Shown one piece after another: positions 33,455-41,884 of a DNA stretch of 64,000 bases (position 1 is its first letter; each line of letters begins with the position of its first letter). The DNA is from Acidobacteria bacterium RIFCSPLOWO2_12_FULL_68_19 (GTDB lineage Bacteria > Acidobacteriota > Vicinamibacteria > Vicinamibacterales > UBA2999): contig MELF01000013.1 of NCBI GenBank assembly GCA_001767525.1, positions 18,278 to 82,277 of the forward strand, read 5' to 3'. The notes under the pieces were generated by a model. The model had not been told where the DNA came from and did not search any database. It was given only the letters and a program-made list of their open reading frames with translations. The position numbers and the translations under genes were made by a program.

Positions 33455-36400
33455 ATGTATATCGAGCTCCACTGCGCCTCGGCCTTCAGCTTCCTGCGCG
33501 GTGCGTCACTGCCGGAAGCGCTCGTCGAGCGGGCGGCGGCGCTCGGCTATCCGGCGCTGGCGCTCCTCGACGCCGACGGCGTGTACGGCGCGCCGCGGTT
33601 CCACGAGGCGGCGCAAAAGGCCGGGCTGCGCGCCATCATCGGCGCGGAGCTGACGATCGGGTCCATGATCACGGACGACCGGGACACCGAGGCACCGAGA
33701 ACAAATCCACGAACACCTTCGCGGGGTCTCAGCGCCTCGGTGGCCCGTGGGGGCGATCGATGGCAGTTGCCGGTCCTCGTCGAGTCGCGGGAGGGATACC
33801 GGAACCTCTGCCGCCTCATTACGCGCATGAAACTGCGCGCCGCGAAAGGCGAGGGTGCGCTCGAGCTGGAGGAGCTGGAGGGGGCGACCGCCGGCCTCGT
33901 GGCGCTCGGCGGGCGCGCGCTGCTCGACACGCGCCGCTACGGTGTCGGCGGCCTGCTCGACCGGCTGGTCGGACTGTTCGGACGCGGGCGCGTGTACGTC
34001 GAGCTGCAGCGGCACCGGCTCCGCGACCAGGAGGCCGACAACGCGGCGCTCGACGCGCTGGCGCGCGCCTTTCGCGTGCCGGTGGCGGCGACCAACGGCG
34101 TCCGGTTCGCCCAGCCGGCGGACCGCCCGCTGTTCGACGTGCTGACGTGCGTGCGGCACCGCACCACGGTCGACGGCGCCGGCCGGCGGCTCGCGCAGAA
34201 CGCCGAGCGCTATCTGAAGTCGCCGGAGGCGATGGCGGCGCTCTTCGCCGATCGGCCAGAAGCGCTGGCGGGCGCCGTGGCGCTCGCCGAACGGCTCGAG
34301 TACACGATGGGCGATCTCGGCTACCGCTTTCCGAGGTATCCGGCGCCGGCGGGCGAGACCGAGGCGGCGTTCCTCCGGCACATCACCGAGGCGGGCGCGC
34401 GCGAACGCTACCGGCCGTATCACGACAGGGCGCGCGCGCAGATCGCCCGCGAGCTCGACCTGATTGACAAGCTCGATCTCGCCGGCTACTTCCTGATCGT
34501 CTGGGACATCGTCAACTACGCGCGGCAGCAGCGCATTCTCGTGCAGGGGCGCGGCTCGGCCGCCAACAGCGCCGTGTGCTACAGCCTCGGTATCACGGCG
34601 GTCGATCCGATCGCGATGGACCTGCTGTTCGAGCGCTTCCTCTCCGAGGAGCGCGGCGAGTGGCCCGACATCGACCTCGACCTGCCGAGCGGCGACCGCC
34701 GCGAGCGCGTCATCCAGCACGTGTACGAGAAATACGGGCGGCTCGGCGCGGCGATGACCGCCGTCGTGATCACCTACCGCAGCCGCAGCGCGGTGCGCGA
34801 GGTCGGCAAGGCGCTCTCGCTCGAGGAGGACGAGATCGACCGGCTGGCGAACGTGATGCACCACGTCGAGTTCACCGATCCGCACGAGACGCTCGGGCGT
34901 ACTCTCGCCTCGGCCGGCCTGTCGCTCGACGGGCCGCGCATGCGGACGTTCGCCGATCTCTGGTTCCGGATGCAGGATCTCCCGCGACACCTCGGCCAGC
35001 ATTCCGGCGGCATGGTGATCTGCCAGGGGGCGCTCGATGCGGTGGTCCCGCTCGAGCCCGCCGCGATGCCCGGGCGTGTGGTCGTGCAGTGGGACAAAGA
35101 CGACTGCGCCGGCATGGGAATCGTCAAGGTGGACCTGCTCGGTCTCGGGATGATGGCGGTGCTGCAGGACGCGATCGAGCTGGTCAACGCGTCAACGCCC
35201 AACTCCCAATGCCCAACGCCCAACGCCCAATTCGATCTCGCGCATCTGCCGCCGGACGACCCCGACGTCTACGAGCTGCTGCGGAAGGCCGACACGATCG
35301 GCGTCTTCCAGGTGGAGTCGCGCGCGCAGATGGCGACGCTGCCGCGGCTCGAGCCGAGATGCTTCTACGACATCGTCGTCCAGGTGGCGATCATCCGGCC
35401 CGGGCCGATCGTCGGCGACATGGTGCACCCGTACCTGAACCGCCGCGCCGGGCGTGAGCCGGTGGTGCCGCTGCACCCGTCGCTCGAGCCGGTGCTCGCG
35501 CGCACGCTCGGCGTGCCGCTCTTCCAGGAGCAGTTGCTGCGGATGGCGATGGTCGCCGCCGGTTTCACGGGCGGACAGGCGGAGGAGCTGCGCCGTGCGA
35601 TGGGGTTCAAGCGATCCGAGCAGCGGATGCGGCAGATCGAGGTGCAGCTGCGCGAGGGGATGGCGAAGAAGGGAATCACCGGCGAGACGGCCGAGCGGAT
35701 CGTCGCCTCGATCACGTCGTTCGCGCTGTACGGGTTTCCCGAATCGCACGCGGCCAGCTTCGCGCTGCTCGCCTACGCGAGCGCGTACCTCAAGGTGCAC
35801 TACCCGGCGGCGTTCTATACCGCGCTCCTGAACAACCAGCCGATGGGGTTCTACCATCCGGCGACGCTCGTCAAGGACGCGCAGCGCCGCGGCGTCCGGT
35901 TCCATCCGATCGACGTGCAGCAGTCCGACTGGCTCTGCCGGATCGAGGAGGACGGCGCGATCCGGCTTGGCCTCGTGTACGTGAACGGGCTGCGGATGGA
36001 GATCGGCCAGGCCATTGCGGCCTTCGACCGGACGACCACGTGCGTGGCGGACGGCTCCGCCCGGTCCCAGGGCCGGCTCGAGTGTCCGAAATGCGGCTCC
36101 GATGACGACTCGATGATCGAACGGGTGCGGGATCGGACGTGCTTTTGCAACACCTGCGCGCACGAATGGACGGTGGAGCGGCGGCCGGCCTGGCGATTCG
36201 CCTCCATCGAGGATCTGGTGCGGCGCACCGGCCTGCGGCGCGACGAGCTGACGACGCTCGCCGACATCGGGGCGCTGAACGCGTTCACCCACGAGCGCCG
36301 CAGTGCGCTCTGGCAGGTGGAACGGGTCATCCGTCCGGCCGGCGATCTGTTCGAGAACGAAGAACGGTTCGAATACGCCCCGCCTGCCTCTCCGCTCGCG

Positions 36401-36817
36401 CCGACGGATGCGGGCGAGCGGCTCCGGGCCGACTACGCCGGCACCGGGCTGACGATCGGACCGCACCCGATGGCGCTCTGCCGCCGGGAGATGGCGCTGC
36501 GCGGCGTGCTGCGCGCCTGCGATCTGCCGCAGGCGCGCGACGGGCGCCGGGTGCGCGTCGCCGGCATGGTGATCACGCGCCAGCGCCCGGGCACGGCGAA
36601 GGGGTTCGTCTTCCTGACGCTCGAGGACGAGACCGGCGTCTCCAACGTCATCATCCGCCCCGATCTGTTCGATCGCGTCCGCCCGATCGTGCTCCGGCAG
36701 CCCTTCCTGCTCGTCGAAGGGGTGCTCCAGCACCAGGACGGCGTGCTGTCGATCCGGGCCGAGCGCCTGCAGGGGATCGCCGGCGCCGCCTCCGTCGAGG
36801 CGCACGACTTCTCCTGA
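33455..36817 (+). CDS. dnaE2: Error-prone DNA polymerase DnaE2 with repeat and zinc-ribbon insertions
   Basis: A 1120-residue C-family polymerase. The PHP-like N-terminus reads ELHCASAFSFLRGAS with a metal His lost, as expected for DnaE2. The catalytic acid motif is PDIDLDLPSGDRRE near residue 408, and an OB-fold (VRVAGMVITRQRPGTAKGF) is near the C-terminus. Two repeat inserts keep the frame: a family C hairpin (about 71-101) and a family D heptamer (about 578-592, STPNSQCPTPNAQ). A further 55-residue insert (about 858-910) holds a zinc-ribbon-like CPKC (877, 880) and CFCNTC (896, 898, 901). It performs mutagenic lesion bypass with ImuA and ImuB. Confidence 0.9.
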   Translation: MYIELHCASAFSFLRGASLPEALVERAAALGYPALALLDADGVYGAPRFHEAAQKAGLRAIIGAELTIGSMITDDRDTEAPRTNPRTPSRGLSASVARGGDRWQLPVLVESREGYRNLCRLITRMKLRAAKGEGALELEELEGATAGLVALGGRALLDTRRYGVGGLLDRLVGLFGRGRVYVELQRHRLRDQEADNAALDALARAFRVPVAATNGVRFAQPADRPLFDVLTCVRHRTTVDGAGRRLAQNAERYLKSPEAMAALFADRPEALAGAVALAERLEYTMGDLGYRFPRYPAPAGETEAAFLRHITEAGARERYRPYHDRARAQIARELDLIDKLDLAGYFLIVWDIVNYARQQRILVQGRGSAANSAVCYSLGITAVDPIAMDLLFERFLSEERGEWPDIDLDLPSGDRRERVIQHVYEKYGRLGAAMTAVVITYRSRSAVREVGKALSLEEDEIDRLANVMHHVEFTDPHETLGRTLASAGLSLDGPRMRTFADLWFRMQDLPRHLGQHSGGMVICQGALDAVVPLEPAAMPGRVVVQWDKDDCAGMGIVKVDLLGLGMMAVLQDAIELVNASTPNSQCPTPNAQFDLAHLPPDDPDVYELLRKADTIGVFQVESRAQMATLPRLEPRCFYDIVVQVAIIRPGPIVGDMVHPYLNRRAGREPVVPLHPSLEPVLARTLGVPLFQEQLLRMAMVAAGFTGGQAEELRRAMGFKRSEQRMRQIEVQLREGMAKKGITGETAERIVASITSFALYGFPESHAASFALLAYASAYLKVHYPAAFYTALLNNQPMGFYHPATLVKDAQRRGVRFHPIDVQQSDWLCRIEEDGAIRLGLVYVNGLRMEIGQAIAAFDRTTTCVADGSARSQGRLECPKCGSDDDSMIERVRDRTCFCNTCAHEWTVERRPAWRFASIEDLVRRTGLRRDELTTLADIGALNAFTHERRSALWQVERVIRPAGDLFENEERFEYAPPASPLAPTDAGERLRADYAGTGLTIGPHPMALCRREMALRGVLRACDLPQARDGRRVRVAGMVITRQRPGTAKGFVFLTLEDETGVSNVIIRPDLFDRVRPIVLRQPFLLVEGVLQHQDGVLSIRAERLQGIAGAASVEAHDFS
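33665..33760. repeat. Family C hairpin inside dnaE2
   Basis: GGGACACCGAGGCACCGAGA on one side and CTCAGCGCCTCGGTGGCCCG on the other pair around a short loop. It is translated as DDRDTEAPRTNP and GLSASVARGG between the PHP-domain strand IIGAELTIGS and WQLPVLVESREGYRNL, which are adjacent in ordinary DnaE2. Confidence 0.88.
35188..35232 (+). repeat. Family D heptamers inside dnaE2
   Basis: About five CCCAACT/CCCAACG heptamers encode STPNSQCPTPNAQ. They sit between AIELVN and FDLAHLPPDDP, within the loop that joins two segments of the polymerase body. The same heptamers occur immediately upstream of the gene. Confidence 0.88.
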
Positions 36818-36824
36818 ACCTGCT

Positions 36825-37003
36825 GTTCACGCTTCTCACTTCTACCTTCTCGGTTCGTGTTCATGTTCGGTTCTCTGTTCGAACCCCGGACCGAACCCCG
36901 AACCCGGAACCCGAACCCCGAACCCAGAACACGAACCCAGAACACGAACCCAGAACACGAACCCAGAACACGAACCCAGAAGTGTGAACCCAGAAGCGTG
37001 AAC
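36825..37003. mobile_element. Family B hairpin element after dnaE2 (179 bp)
   Basis: Perfect 12-nt terminal inverted repeats, GTTCACGCTTCT and AGAAGCGTGAAC. Left arm GGTTCGTGTTC-type and right arm GAACCCAGAACAC-type heptamers (14-nt period repeated about five times). It separates the convergent dnaE2 and amidohydrolase genes and could act as a bidirectional terminator-like hairpin. There is no open frame. Confidence 0.7.
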
Positions 37004-37017
37004 GACAGGATCTCCGC

Positions 37018-38427
37018 CTACCTCGCCCCCCCCGTCGTGGCCTCCGTCACGTCGTTCCGGACGACCTTGCCGCCCTTCATCACGAACTTCACGCGCTGCA
37101 GCTCGGTAATGTCGGCCACCGGGTCGCCGGACACGGCCACGAGATCGGCGAACTTCCCCTTGCCGATCGAGCCGATGTCGCGCTGCCACCCCAGGACCTC
37201 GGCGGCGGTGATGGTGCCGGCCTGAATCGCCCGAACAGGCCCCATCCCGGCGCGCGTGGCCAGCCACTCGAACTCGAGCGTCTGGATGCCGTGCACGAGC
37301 GTCGAGCCGTCGGCGCCGCTGCCGGCGACGACCTTGAGGCCCTTGGTGGCGGCCGCCATCCGCACGGCCCGCTCGAAGATCGGGATCATGCGGAACTTGC
37401 CGCCGGTCGCCTTCGCGTCGTTGTCGTCCATGTACGGCTCGGTGTAGCGGACGAAGGTCGGGTCGTAGTCGAGCCCTTTCTGCACCATCGTGTTCAGGTG
37501 CTCCTGGGTGAGGCCGTAGCCGTGCTCGACCACGTCGCAGCCGGCAGTGATGGTGTATTCCAGCCCCGCGCCTCCGAAGCTGTGGCAGGCCGTCTTCCGG
37601 CCCAGCCGGTGCGCTTCGTCCACGAGCGCCTGCAGGACCGGGAGGGGATAGGTCAGCACGTATTGCGCATCGCCGGTCGGCGTGAACGAGTAATTCCCCG
37701 TCGGATAGAGCTTGATCCAGTCGACGCCGTGCTCGACGTGCTCGCGCACCGCGGCGCGCGCCTCGTCCACCGACCTGATCCGTATCGCGTCGAGCGGGTT
37801 GGCGGGCGTGCCCGGCTTCTCCTCCCACCGGATGCCGCGCCCGGCCACCTGGAACCGGGGGCCGTCGATCTCGCCGAGGTTGATCGCGTTGCGGATGTCG
37901 ACGTCGCCGTAGCCGTTGGCGTGGGAGCTCATGTCGCGCGCCGAGGTGAAGCCGGCGCGCAGCGTCGCCTGGGCGTTGCTGATGGCGATGAGCGCGCTGC
38001 GCTCGGCCGTCATGCCGGGGCGGCGGGTGTCGTACATGTGGGAGTGCATGTCCACGAGTCCCGGGAGCAGGGTCGCGCGGCTCAGGTCAATCACCGTCGC
38101 GCCCGCCGGAATCGGCACCTGGCCGTCAGGGCCGGCCTCGATGATCCGCTCGCCCGTGACGAGCACGATCTGTTTCGTCAACATCCGCCCGGTGACGCTG
38201 TCGAACAGCCGGCCGGCGCGGATGGCGTAGGTGCGCGGCGGCGGCGGGCACTGGATGACGCCGCCGTCGGGCCGCACGCACGGGCGCTCGCCGGCGAAAC
38301 GCCACGGCTCGGGGGCACGCTGCGGCGCCGGCGTGGCGGGCGCCTGGGCGAACAGCGCCGCTGCCGGCAGCGCGCCGGCCAGCATGGCGGCGAGCCCTGC
38401 GCCCAGTACGACGTTCCTTCCAGTCAT
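37018..38427 (-). CDS. Secreted amidohydrolase (imidazolonepropionase-like)
   Basis: A 469-residue metal-dependent hydrolase with a signal peptide (VVLGAGLAAMLAGALPAAALFAQAP). The TIM-barrel metal sites are LLPGLVDMHSHMYD (HxH), Lys in DWIKLYPTG, His in KTACHSFGG and VVEHGYG, and the late Asp in VVAGSGADGST. This group hydrolyses cyclic amides or peptides (prolidase-like members are known). The exact substrate is unknown. A strong GGAGGAGG lies 5 nt before ATG 38427. Confidence 0.85.
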   Translation of the reverse strand: MTGRNVVLGAGLAAMLAGALPAAALFAQAPATPAPQRAPEPWRFAGERPCVRPDGGVIQCPPPPRTYAIRAGRLFDSVTGRMLTKQIVLVTGERIIEAGPDGQVPIPAGATVIDLSRATLLPGLVDMHSHMYDTRRPGMTAERSALIAISNAQATLRAGFTSARDMSSHANGYGDVDIRNAINLGEIDGPRFQVAGRGIRWEEKPGTPANPLDAIRIRSVDEARAAVREHVEHGVDWIKLYPTGNYSFTPTGDAQYVLTYPLPVLQALVDEAHRLGRKTACHSFGGAGLEYTITAGCDVVEHGYGLTQEHLNTMVQKGLDYDPTFVRYTEPYMDDNDAKATGGKFRMIPIFERAVRMAAATKGLKVVAGSGADGSTLVHGIQTLEFEWLATRAGMGPVRAIQAGTITAAEVLGWQRDIGSIGKGKFADLVAVSGDPVADITELQRVKFVMKGGKVVRNDVTEATTGGAR

Positions 38428-38720
38428 GATCCTCCTCCGATGATGAAGACAGCGGCCGGCCGTCAGGCCGCCCCTGTGGAAGTCTATGGCCATTTCGCCA
38501 CGCCAGGCCAGTTCAGTCCGATCGCTCGCCCTGCTCGGCATCGTCGGGCTCGCCGTCGTTGCCGACGGCTGTTCCGTCGTGCCGGTCATCGACGCGTCGC
38601 GGGCGGTTCCGATTCCGCTCACCGGCGATCTCGTCGTCGGCGACGAGATCGACCTCCGCCCGTACTGCCTCGAGACGGGGTCGAGGCACCCTCGATCCCC
38701 GGTATGATCGTTTCCTCCGG
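38428..38720. other. Divergent intergenic region
   Basis: About 290 nt between the amidohydrolase and the Gfo/Idh-type gene. A TATGAT box at 38703-38708 lies 12 nt before the oxidoreductase ATG. An open frame at 38486-38707 (plus) has a hydrophobic start but no family match, and I do not call it a gene. Confidence 0.4.
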
Positions 38721-39722
38721 ATGCCAGATCCCCTGCGCCTCGCCTTTCTCGGCTGCGGCTTCATCACGCGCGTCCACAGCCGCCACTTGCGGGCGCTCCG
38801 GCGCGACATCGTCTGCAGCTATGCGAGCCGCGAGCGCGCGCGAGCCGAGGCGTTCCGTCGCGAGTTCGCCGGCGAGGCGGCGTATGCCGACTACGGCAGC
38901 GCGATCGCGGATCCGCGGATCGACGCGGTGGCGGTCGCCGTCCCGCCGCGCTTCCATTACGACCTGACGATGCAGGCGCTGGCGGCGGGCAAGCACGTGC
39001 TGGTCGAGAAGCCGGCCTTCCTCCATCTGGCGGAGTACGTGGCGGCGATCGAGGCGCGCCACCGGGCCGGCCGCGTCGTCCTGGTCGGCGAGAACGACCA
39101 CTACAAGCCGCTGGCCGTCTGCCTGCGGCGGCTCGTCCGCGAGGGCGCCATCGGCGAGATGGTCTTCGCCTACTTCGCGACGATCGTCAAACGGCTCAAG
39201 CCGGCCGACGACTGGCGCAACGACGAGATCGTGGCGGGCGGCGATGCGTTCTTCGAGGAGGGTATCCACTGGCTGCACGTCGCGGGAAGCCTGGGCCCGC
39301 GAATCACGACGGCGCACGGGTACCGACCGGCCGCCTCGCGCACGGGGCCGGACCGGCGCATCAAGAGCATGATCGTCGCCTTCCAGTACGACAACCAGGC
39401 GGTCGGCTCGCTCTACTACTCCAGAGAGATTCCGTCGCTGCTGCGCGGTCTCCGGCTGTCGAAGCTGTACGGGCGCGAGGGGATCGTCACCTTCGAGTCC
39501 AACGGCCTGTTCGTGCTCGTGCGGGGGAACCGGATTCCGCGCCTGTTCGTCCCAGGGGTGCGCGATATTCGCGGGTACCGGGCGATGTATCGCGACTTCC
39601 TGCACGCCATCCAGACCGGCGCGCCGCCCCAGATGAGTCTCGAGCGGGCCATGGACGACCATCGGCTGATGGACCAGATCTACGCCAGCGTCGAGCCGTC
39701 GGGCGCGGTCGCGGCCGGGTGA
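38721..39722 (+). CDS. Gfo/Idh/MocA-family oxidoreductase
   Basis: A 333-residue NAD(P)-dependent oxidoreductase. The N-terminal Rossmann motif LAFLGCGFITRVHSRHL is followed by the family's AVAVPPRFHYDLTMQALAAGKHVLVEKPA, where EKP holds the catalytic Lys. It typically oxidises or reduces sugars or inositols. ATG at 38721 is chosen by fit to the family start. It is followed after 18 nt by a GMC oxidoreductase and further enzymes in a likely operon. Confidence 0.88.
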   Translation: MPDPLRLAFLGCGFITRVHSRHLRALRRDIVCSYASRERARAEAFRREFAGEAAYADYGSAIADPRIDAVAVAVPPRFHYDLTMQALAAGKHVLVEKPAFLHLAEYVAAIEARHRAGRVVLVGENDHYKPLAVCLRRLVREGAIGEMVFAYFATIVKRLKPADDWRNDEIVAGGDAFFEEGIHWLHVAGSLGPRITTAHGYRPAASRTGPDRRIKSMIVAFQYDNQAVGSLYYSREIPSLLRGLRLSKLYGREGIVTFESNGLFVLVRGNRIPRLFVPGVRDIRGYRAMYRDFLHAIQTGAPPQMSLERAMDDHRLMDQIYASVEPSGAVAAG

Positions 39723-39740
39723 GGGCGGGCGGTGGCCGGG

Positions 39741-41255
39741 ATGAAGAGCGAGCGCTACGACATCGTCATCATCGGCAGCGGCGCCGGCGGGGGCACCGTC
39801 GCGCACGCCCTCGCCGACTCGCCGGCGCGGATCCTCGTGCTCGAGCGGGGCGGCTTCGTGCCGCAGGAGATGGAGAACTGGGACCCCGAGGCGGTGTGGA
39901 AGCACCTCCGGTACCGCGTGCGGGAGCGGTGGGTCGATCGCCACGGCCGGGAGTTCCAGCCGTACACCCATTACTGCGTGGGCGGCAACACGAAGTTCTG
40001 GGGGAGCGTGCTGTACCGCCTGCGGCGGGAGGACTTCCAGGCGATCGAGCACGTCGACGGCGTGTCACCCGCGTGGCCGATCGACTACGACACGCTGGCG
40101 CCCTACTACGATCGTGCCGAGCGCCTGTATCACGTGCGGGGCCAACAGGGGGCCGACCCGACGGAGCCGCCGCGGCCGCCGTTCCCGTACGCGCCGGTGC
40201 CGCACGAGCCGGCGATGGCGGAGATCGTGGAGCGGTTGCGCGCGATCGGGCTGCGGCCGTCGCCGCTGCCGCTCGGGCTGATGCGCCCGGGCGAGCAGGG
40301 CGGCTGCCTGCTGTGCAATACGTGCAACTCGTTTCCGTGCAGGGTGCGCGCCAAGAGCGACGCGGAAGTCTGCTGCCTCCAGCACGCCTCGTCGCGGCCG
40401 AACGTCACGCTGTGGACGAGCGCCTGTGCGCGCCGTCTCCTCACCGATGCGTCGGGGCGAAGGGTCGTCGCGGTGGAAGTGCAGTCGAACGGCGAGGTCA
40501 CGCGCGTCGAGGCGCCGCTCGTCATCGTGTCGTGCGGCGCCGTGAACTCCGCTGCGCTCCTGCTGCGCTCGGCCACCGACACCCGTCCAGGCGGCCTCGC
40601 GAACTCCTCCGGGCTCGTCGGCCGCCGCTACATGGCCCACCTGGCCACCATGATGCAGGGCTTCCACCCGTTCCGGCGCAATCACACGTCGTTCCAGAAG
40701 ACGGTGGCGATCAACGACTTCTACCTGCGCGGGCCGGACGACCTCTACCCGCTGGGGCAGATCCAGTCGCAGGGACGGACGCACGGCGTGATGGCGCAGA
40801 CGGTGGCGCCCTGGATTCCGCTCTGGGCGTACGACGCGTGGGTGGCGCGCGGCGTCGACTGGCTCGCCATGTCCGAGGACCTGCCGCGCGACGACAATCG
40901 CGTGACGGTCGACGGCGGCGGCCGGATCCGGCTCGACTACCGGCCGAACAACTTGAAGGCCCACGGCCGCCTCGTCGCCGAGATGAAGCGCATCCTGCGG
41001 CGGCTCGGCTTCTGGGTGGTGGTGGCGCATTCGCACCGCGACCGGAACACGACGCACCAGTGCGGCACGCTCTGCTTCGGCACCGACCCGCGGTCGTCGG
41101 TGCTCGACCCCTACTGCCGCACCCATGACATCGAGAACCTCTTCGTCGTCGACGCCTCGTTCTTCCCCTCGTCGGCGGCGGTCAATCCGGGGCTGACGGT
41201 CGTCGCCCAGGCGCTGCGGGTGGCGGACCACATCCGGGACACGTATCTCGATTGA
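39741..41255 (+). CDS. GMC-family FAD-dependent oxidoreductase
   Basis: A 504-residue flavoprotein. The FAD motif DIVIIGSGAGGGTVAHAL opens it, followed by GGNTKFWGSVLYRL and, near the C-terminus, THQCGTLCFGTDP and VVDASFFPSSAAVNPGLTVVAQA, the GMC C-terminal signature. A cysteine-rich stretch, CLLCNTCNSFPCRVRAKSDAEVCC, in the middle is a feature of the bacterial pyranose-/sugar-oxidising GMC subset. It oxidises an alcohol group on an unknown substrate. It follows the Gfo/Idh-type gene directly. Confidence 0.87.
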   Translation: MKSERYDIVIIGSGAGGGTVAHALADSPARILVLERGGFVPQEMENWDPEAVWKHLRYRVRERWVDRHGREFQPYTHYCVGGNTKFWGSVLYRLRREDFQAIEHVDGVSPAWPIDYDTLAPYYDRAERLYHVRGQQGADPTEPPRPPFPYAPVPHEPAMAEIVERLRAIGLRPSPLPLGLMRPGEQGGCLLCNTCNSFPCRVRAKSDAEVCCLQHASSRPNVTLWTSACARRLLTDASGRRVVAVEVQSNGEVTRVEAPLVIVSCGAVNSAALLLRSATDTRPGGLANSSGLVGRRYMAHLATMMQGFHPFRRNHTSFQKTVAINDFYLRGPDDLYPLGQIQSQGRTHGVMAQTVAPWIPLWAYDAWVARGVDWLAMSEDLPRDDNRVTVDGGGRIRLDYRPNNLKAHGRLVAEMKRILRRLGFWVVVAHSHRDRNTTHQCGTLCFGTDPRSSVLDPYCRTHDIENLFVVDASFFPSSAAVNPGLTVVAQALRVADHIRDTYLD

Positions 41256-41268
41256 GGAGAGACGCTGC

Positions 41269-41850
41269 GTGAGAGCGCGATCGTTCAGCCACGTCGGCAT
41301 CACGGTGTCGAATTTTGGTCGCGCGGTCCGCTTCTACTGGGACGTCTTCGGCTGCCCGCTGGTGGGAGTGGCCGATACGCCGCCGGAGCGCGTCCGCAGC
41401 TTCTTCAGGGTGAGCGCGCCGTCGCCGCCGGCGGCTTCACCGGACGAACCGCCTTCGCCGGACACGGCTTCGGCCGCTCAAGGGGCGCCGGAGCCGCGCT
41501 GCAAGATCGGCTGGATCCGGGCCCCGGGCGGCGGGGTGATCGAGATCTTCGAGTTCCAGCCGCAGCTGCCGCCGGACAGGACCCCATGGAACCGCGTCGG
41601 CCTGACCCATATTTCCTTCAACGTGCGGAACACCCACCGCTGGTACGAGTACCTCCAACGGAAGGGCGTCGAGTGCGTGAGCCGGCCCGAGCGGTCGCCC
41701 CGGGGCCACTGGTTCTTCTTCGCCCGCGATGTCGACGGCAACCTGATCGAGATGATGGATCTCGGCTACATGCACTACGTGCTGCAGTGGCTCGGGCCGC
41801 TCGGCGGCTGGATCTTCCGGCGCGGGATGTACCGCAAGTACTACGAGTGA
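41269..41850 (+). CDS. VOC (glyoxalase/dioxygenase) superfamily protein
   Basis: A 193-residue protein with paired beta-alpha-beta motifs: HVGITVSNFGRAVRFYWDVFG at the start, and HISFNVRNTHRWYEYLQRKGVEC with FFFARDVDGNLIEMMD at the end. The His and Glu residues are placed for metal binding. A Pro/Ala/Ser-rich linker (about 49-73) separates the halves. The GTG start is preceded by GAGGAGA. It lies 13 nt after the GMC gene, so it probably shares its pathway. The reaction is unknown. Confidence 0.8.
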   Translation: MRARSFSHVGITVSNFGRAVRFYWDVFGCPLVGVADTPPERVRSFFRVSAPSPPAASPDEPPSPDTASAAQGAPEPRCKIGWIRAPGGGVIEIFEFQPQLPPDRTPWNRVGLTHISFNVRNTHRWYEYLQRKGVECVSRPERSPRGHWFFFARDVDGNLIEMMDLGYMHYVLQWLGPLGGWIFRRGMYRKYYE

Positions 41851-41884
41851 GGCGGAAGGCGGCCTCTCCGTTCAGTCTCGTTCA

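Noticed and set aside
38486-38707. Small plus-strand frame with a hydrophobic start before the Gfo/Idh-type gene
   Set aside because: It runs through the predicted promoter of the next gene, has no family match and lacks a Shine-Dalgarno.
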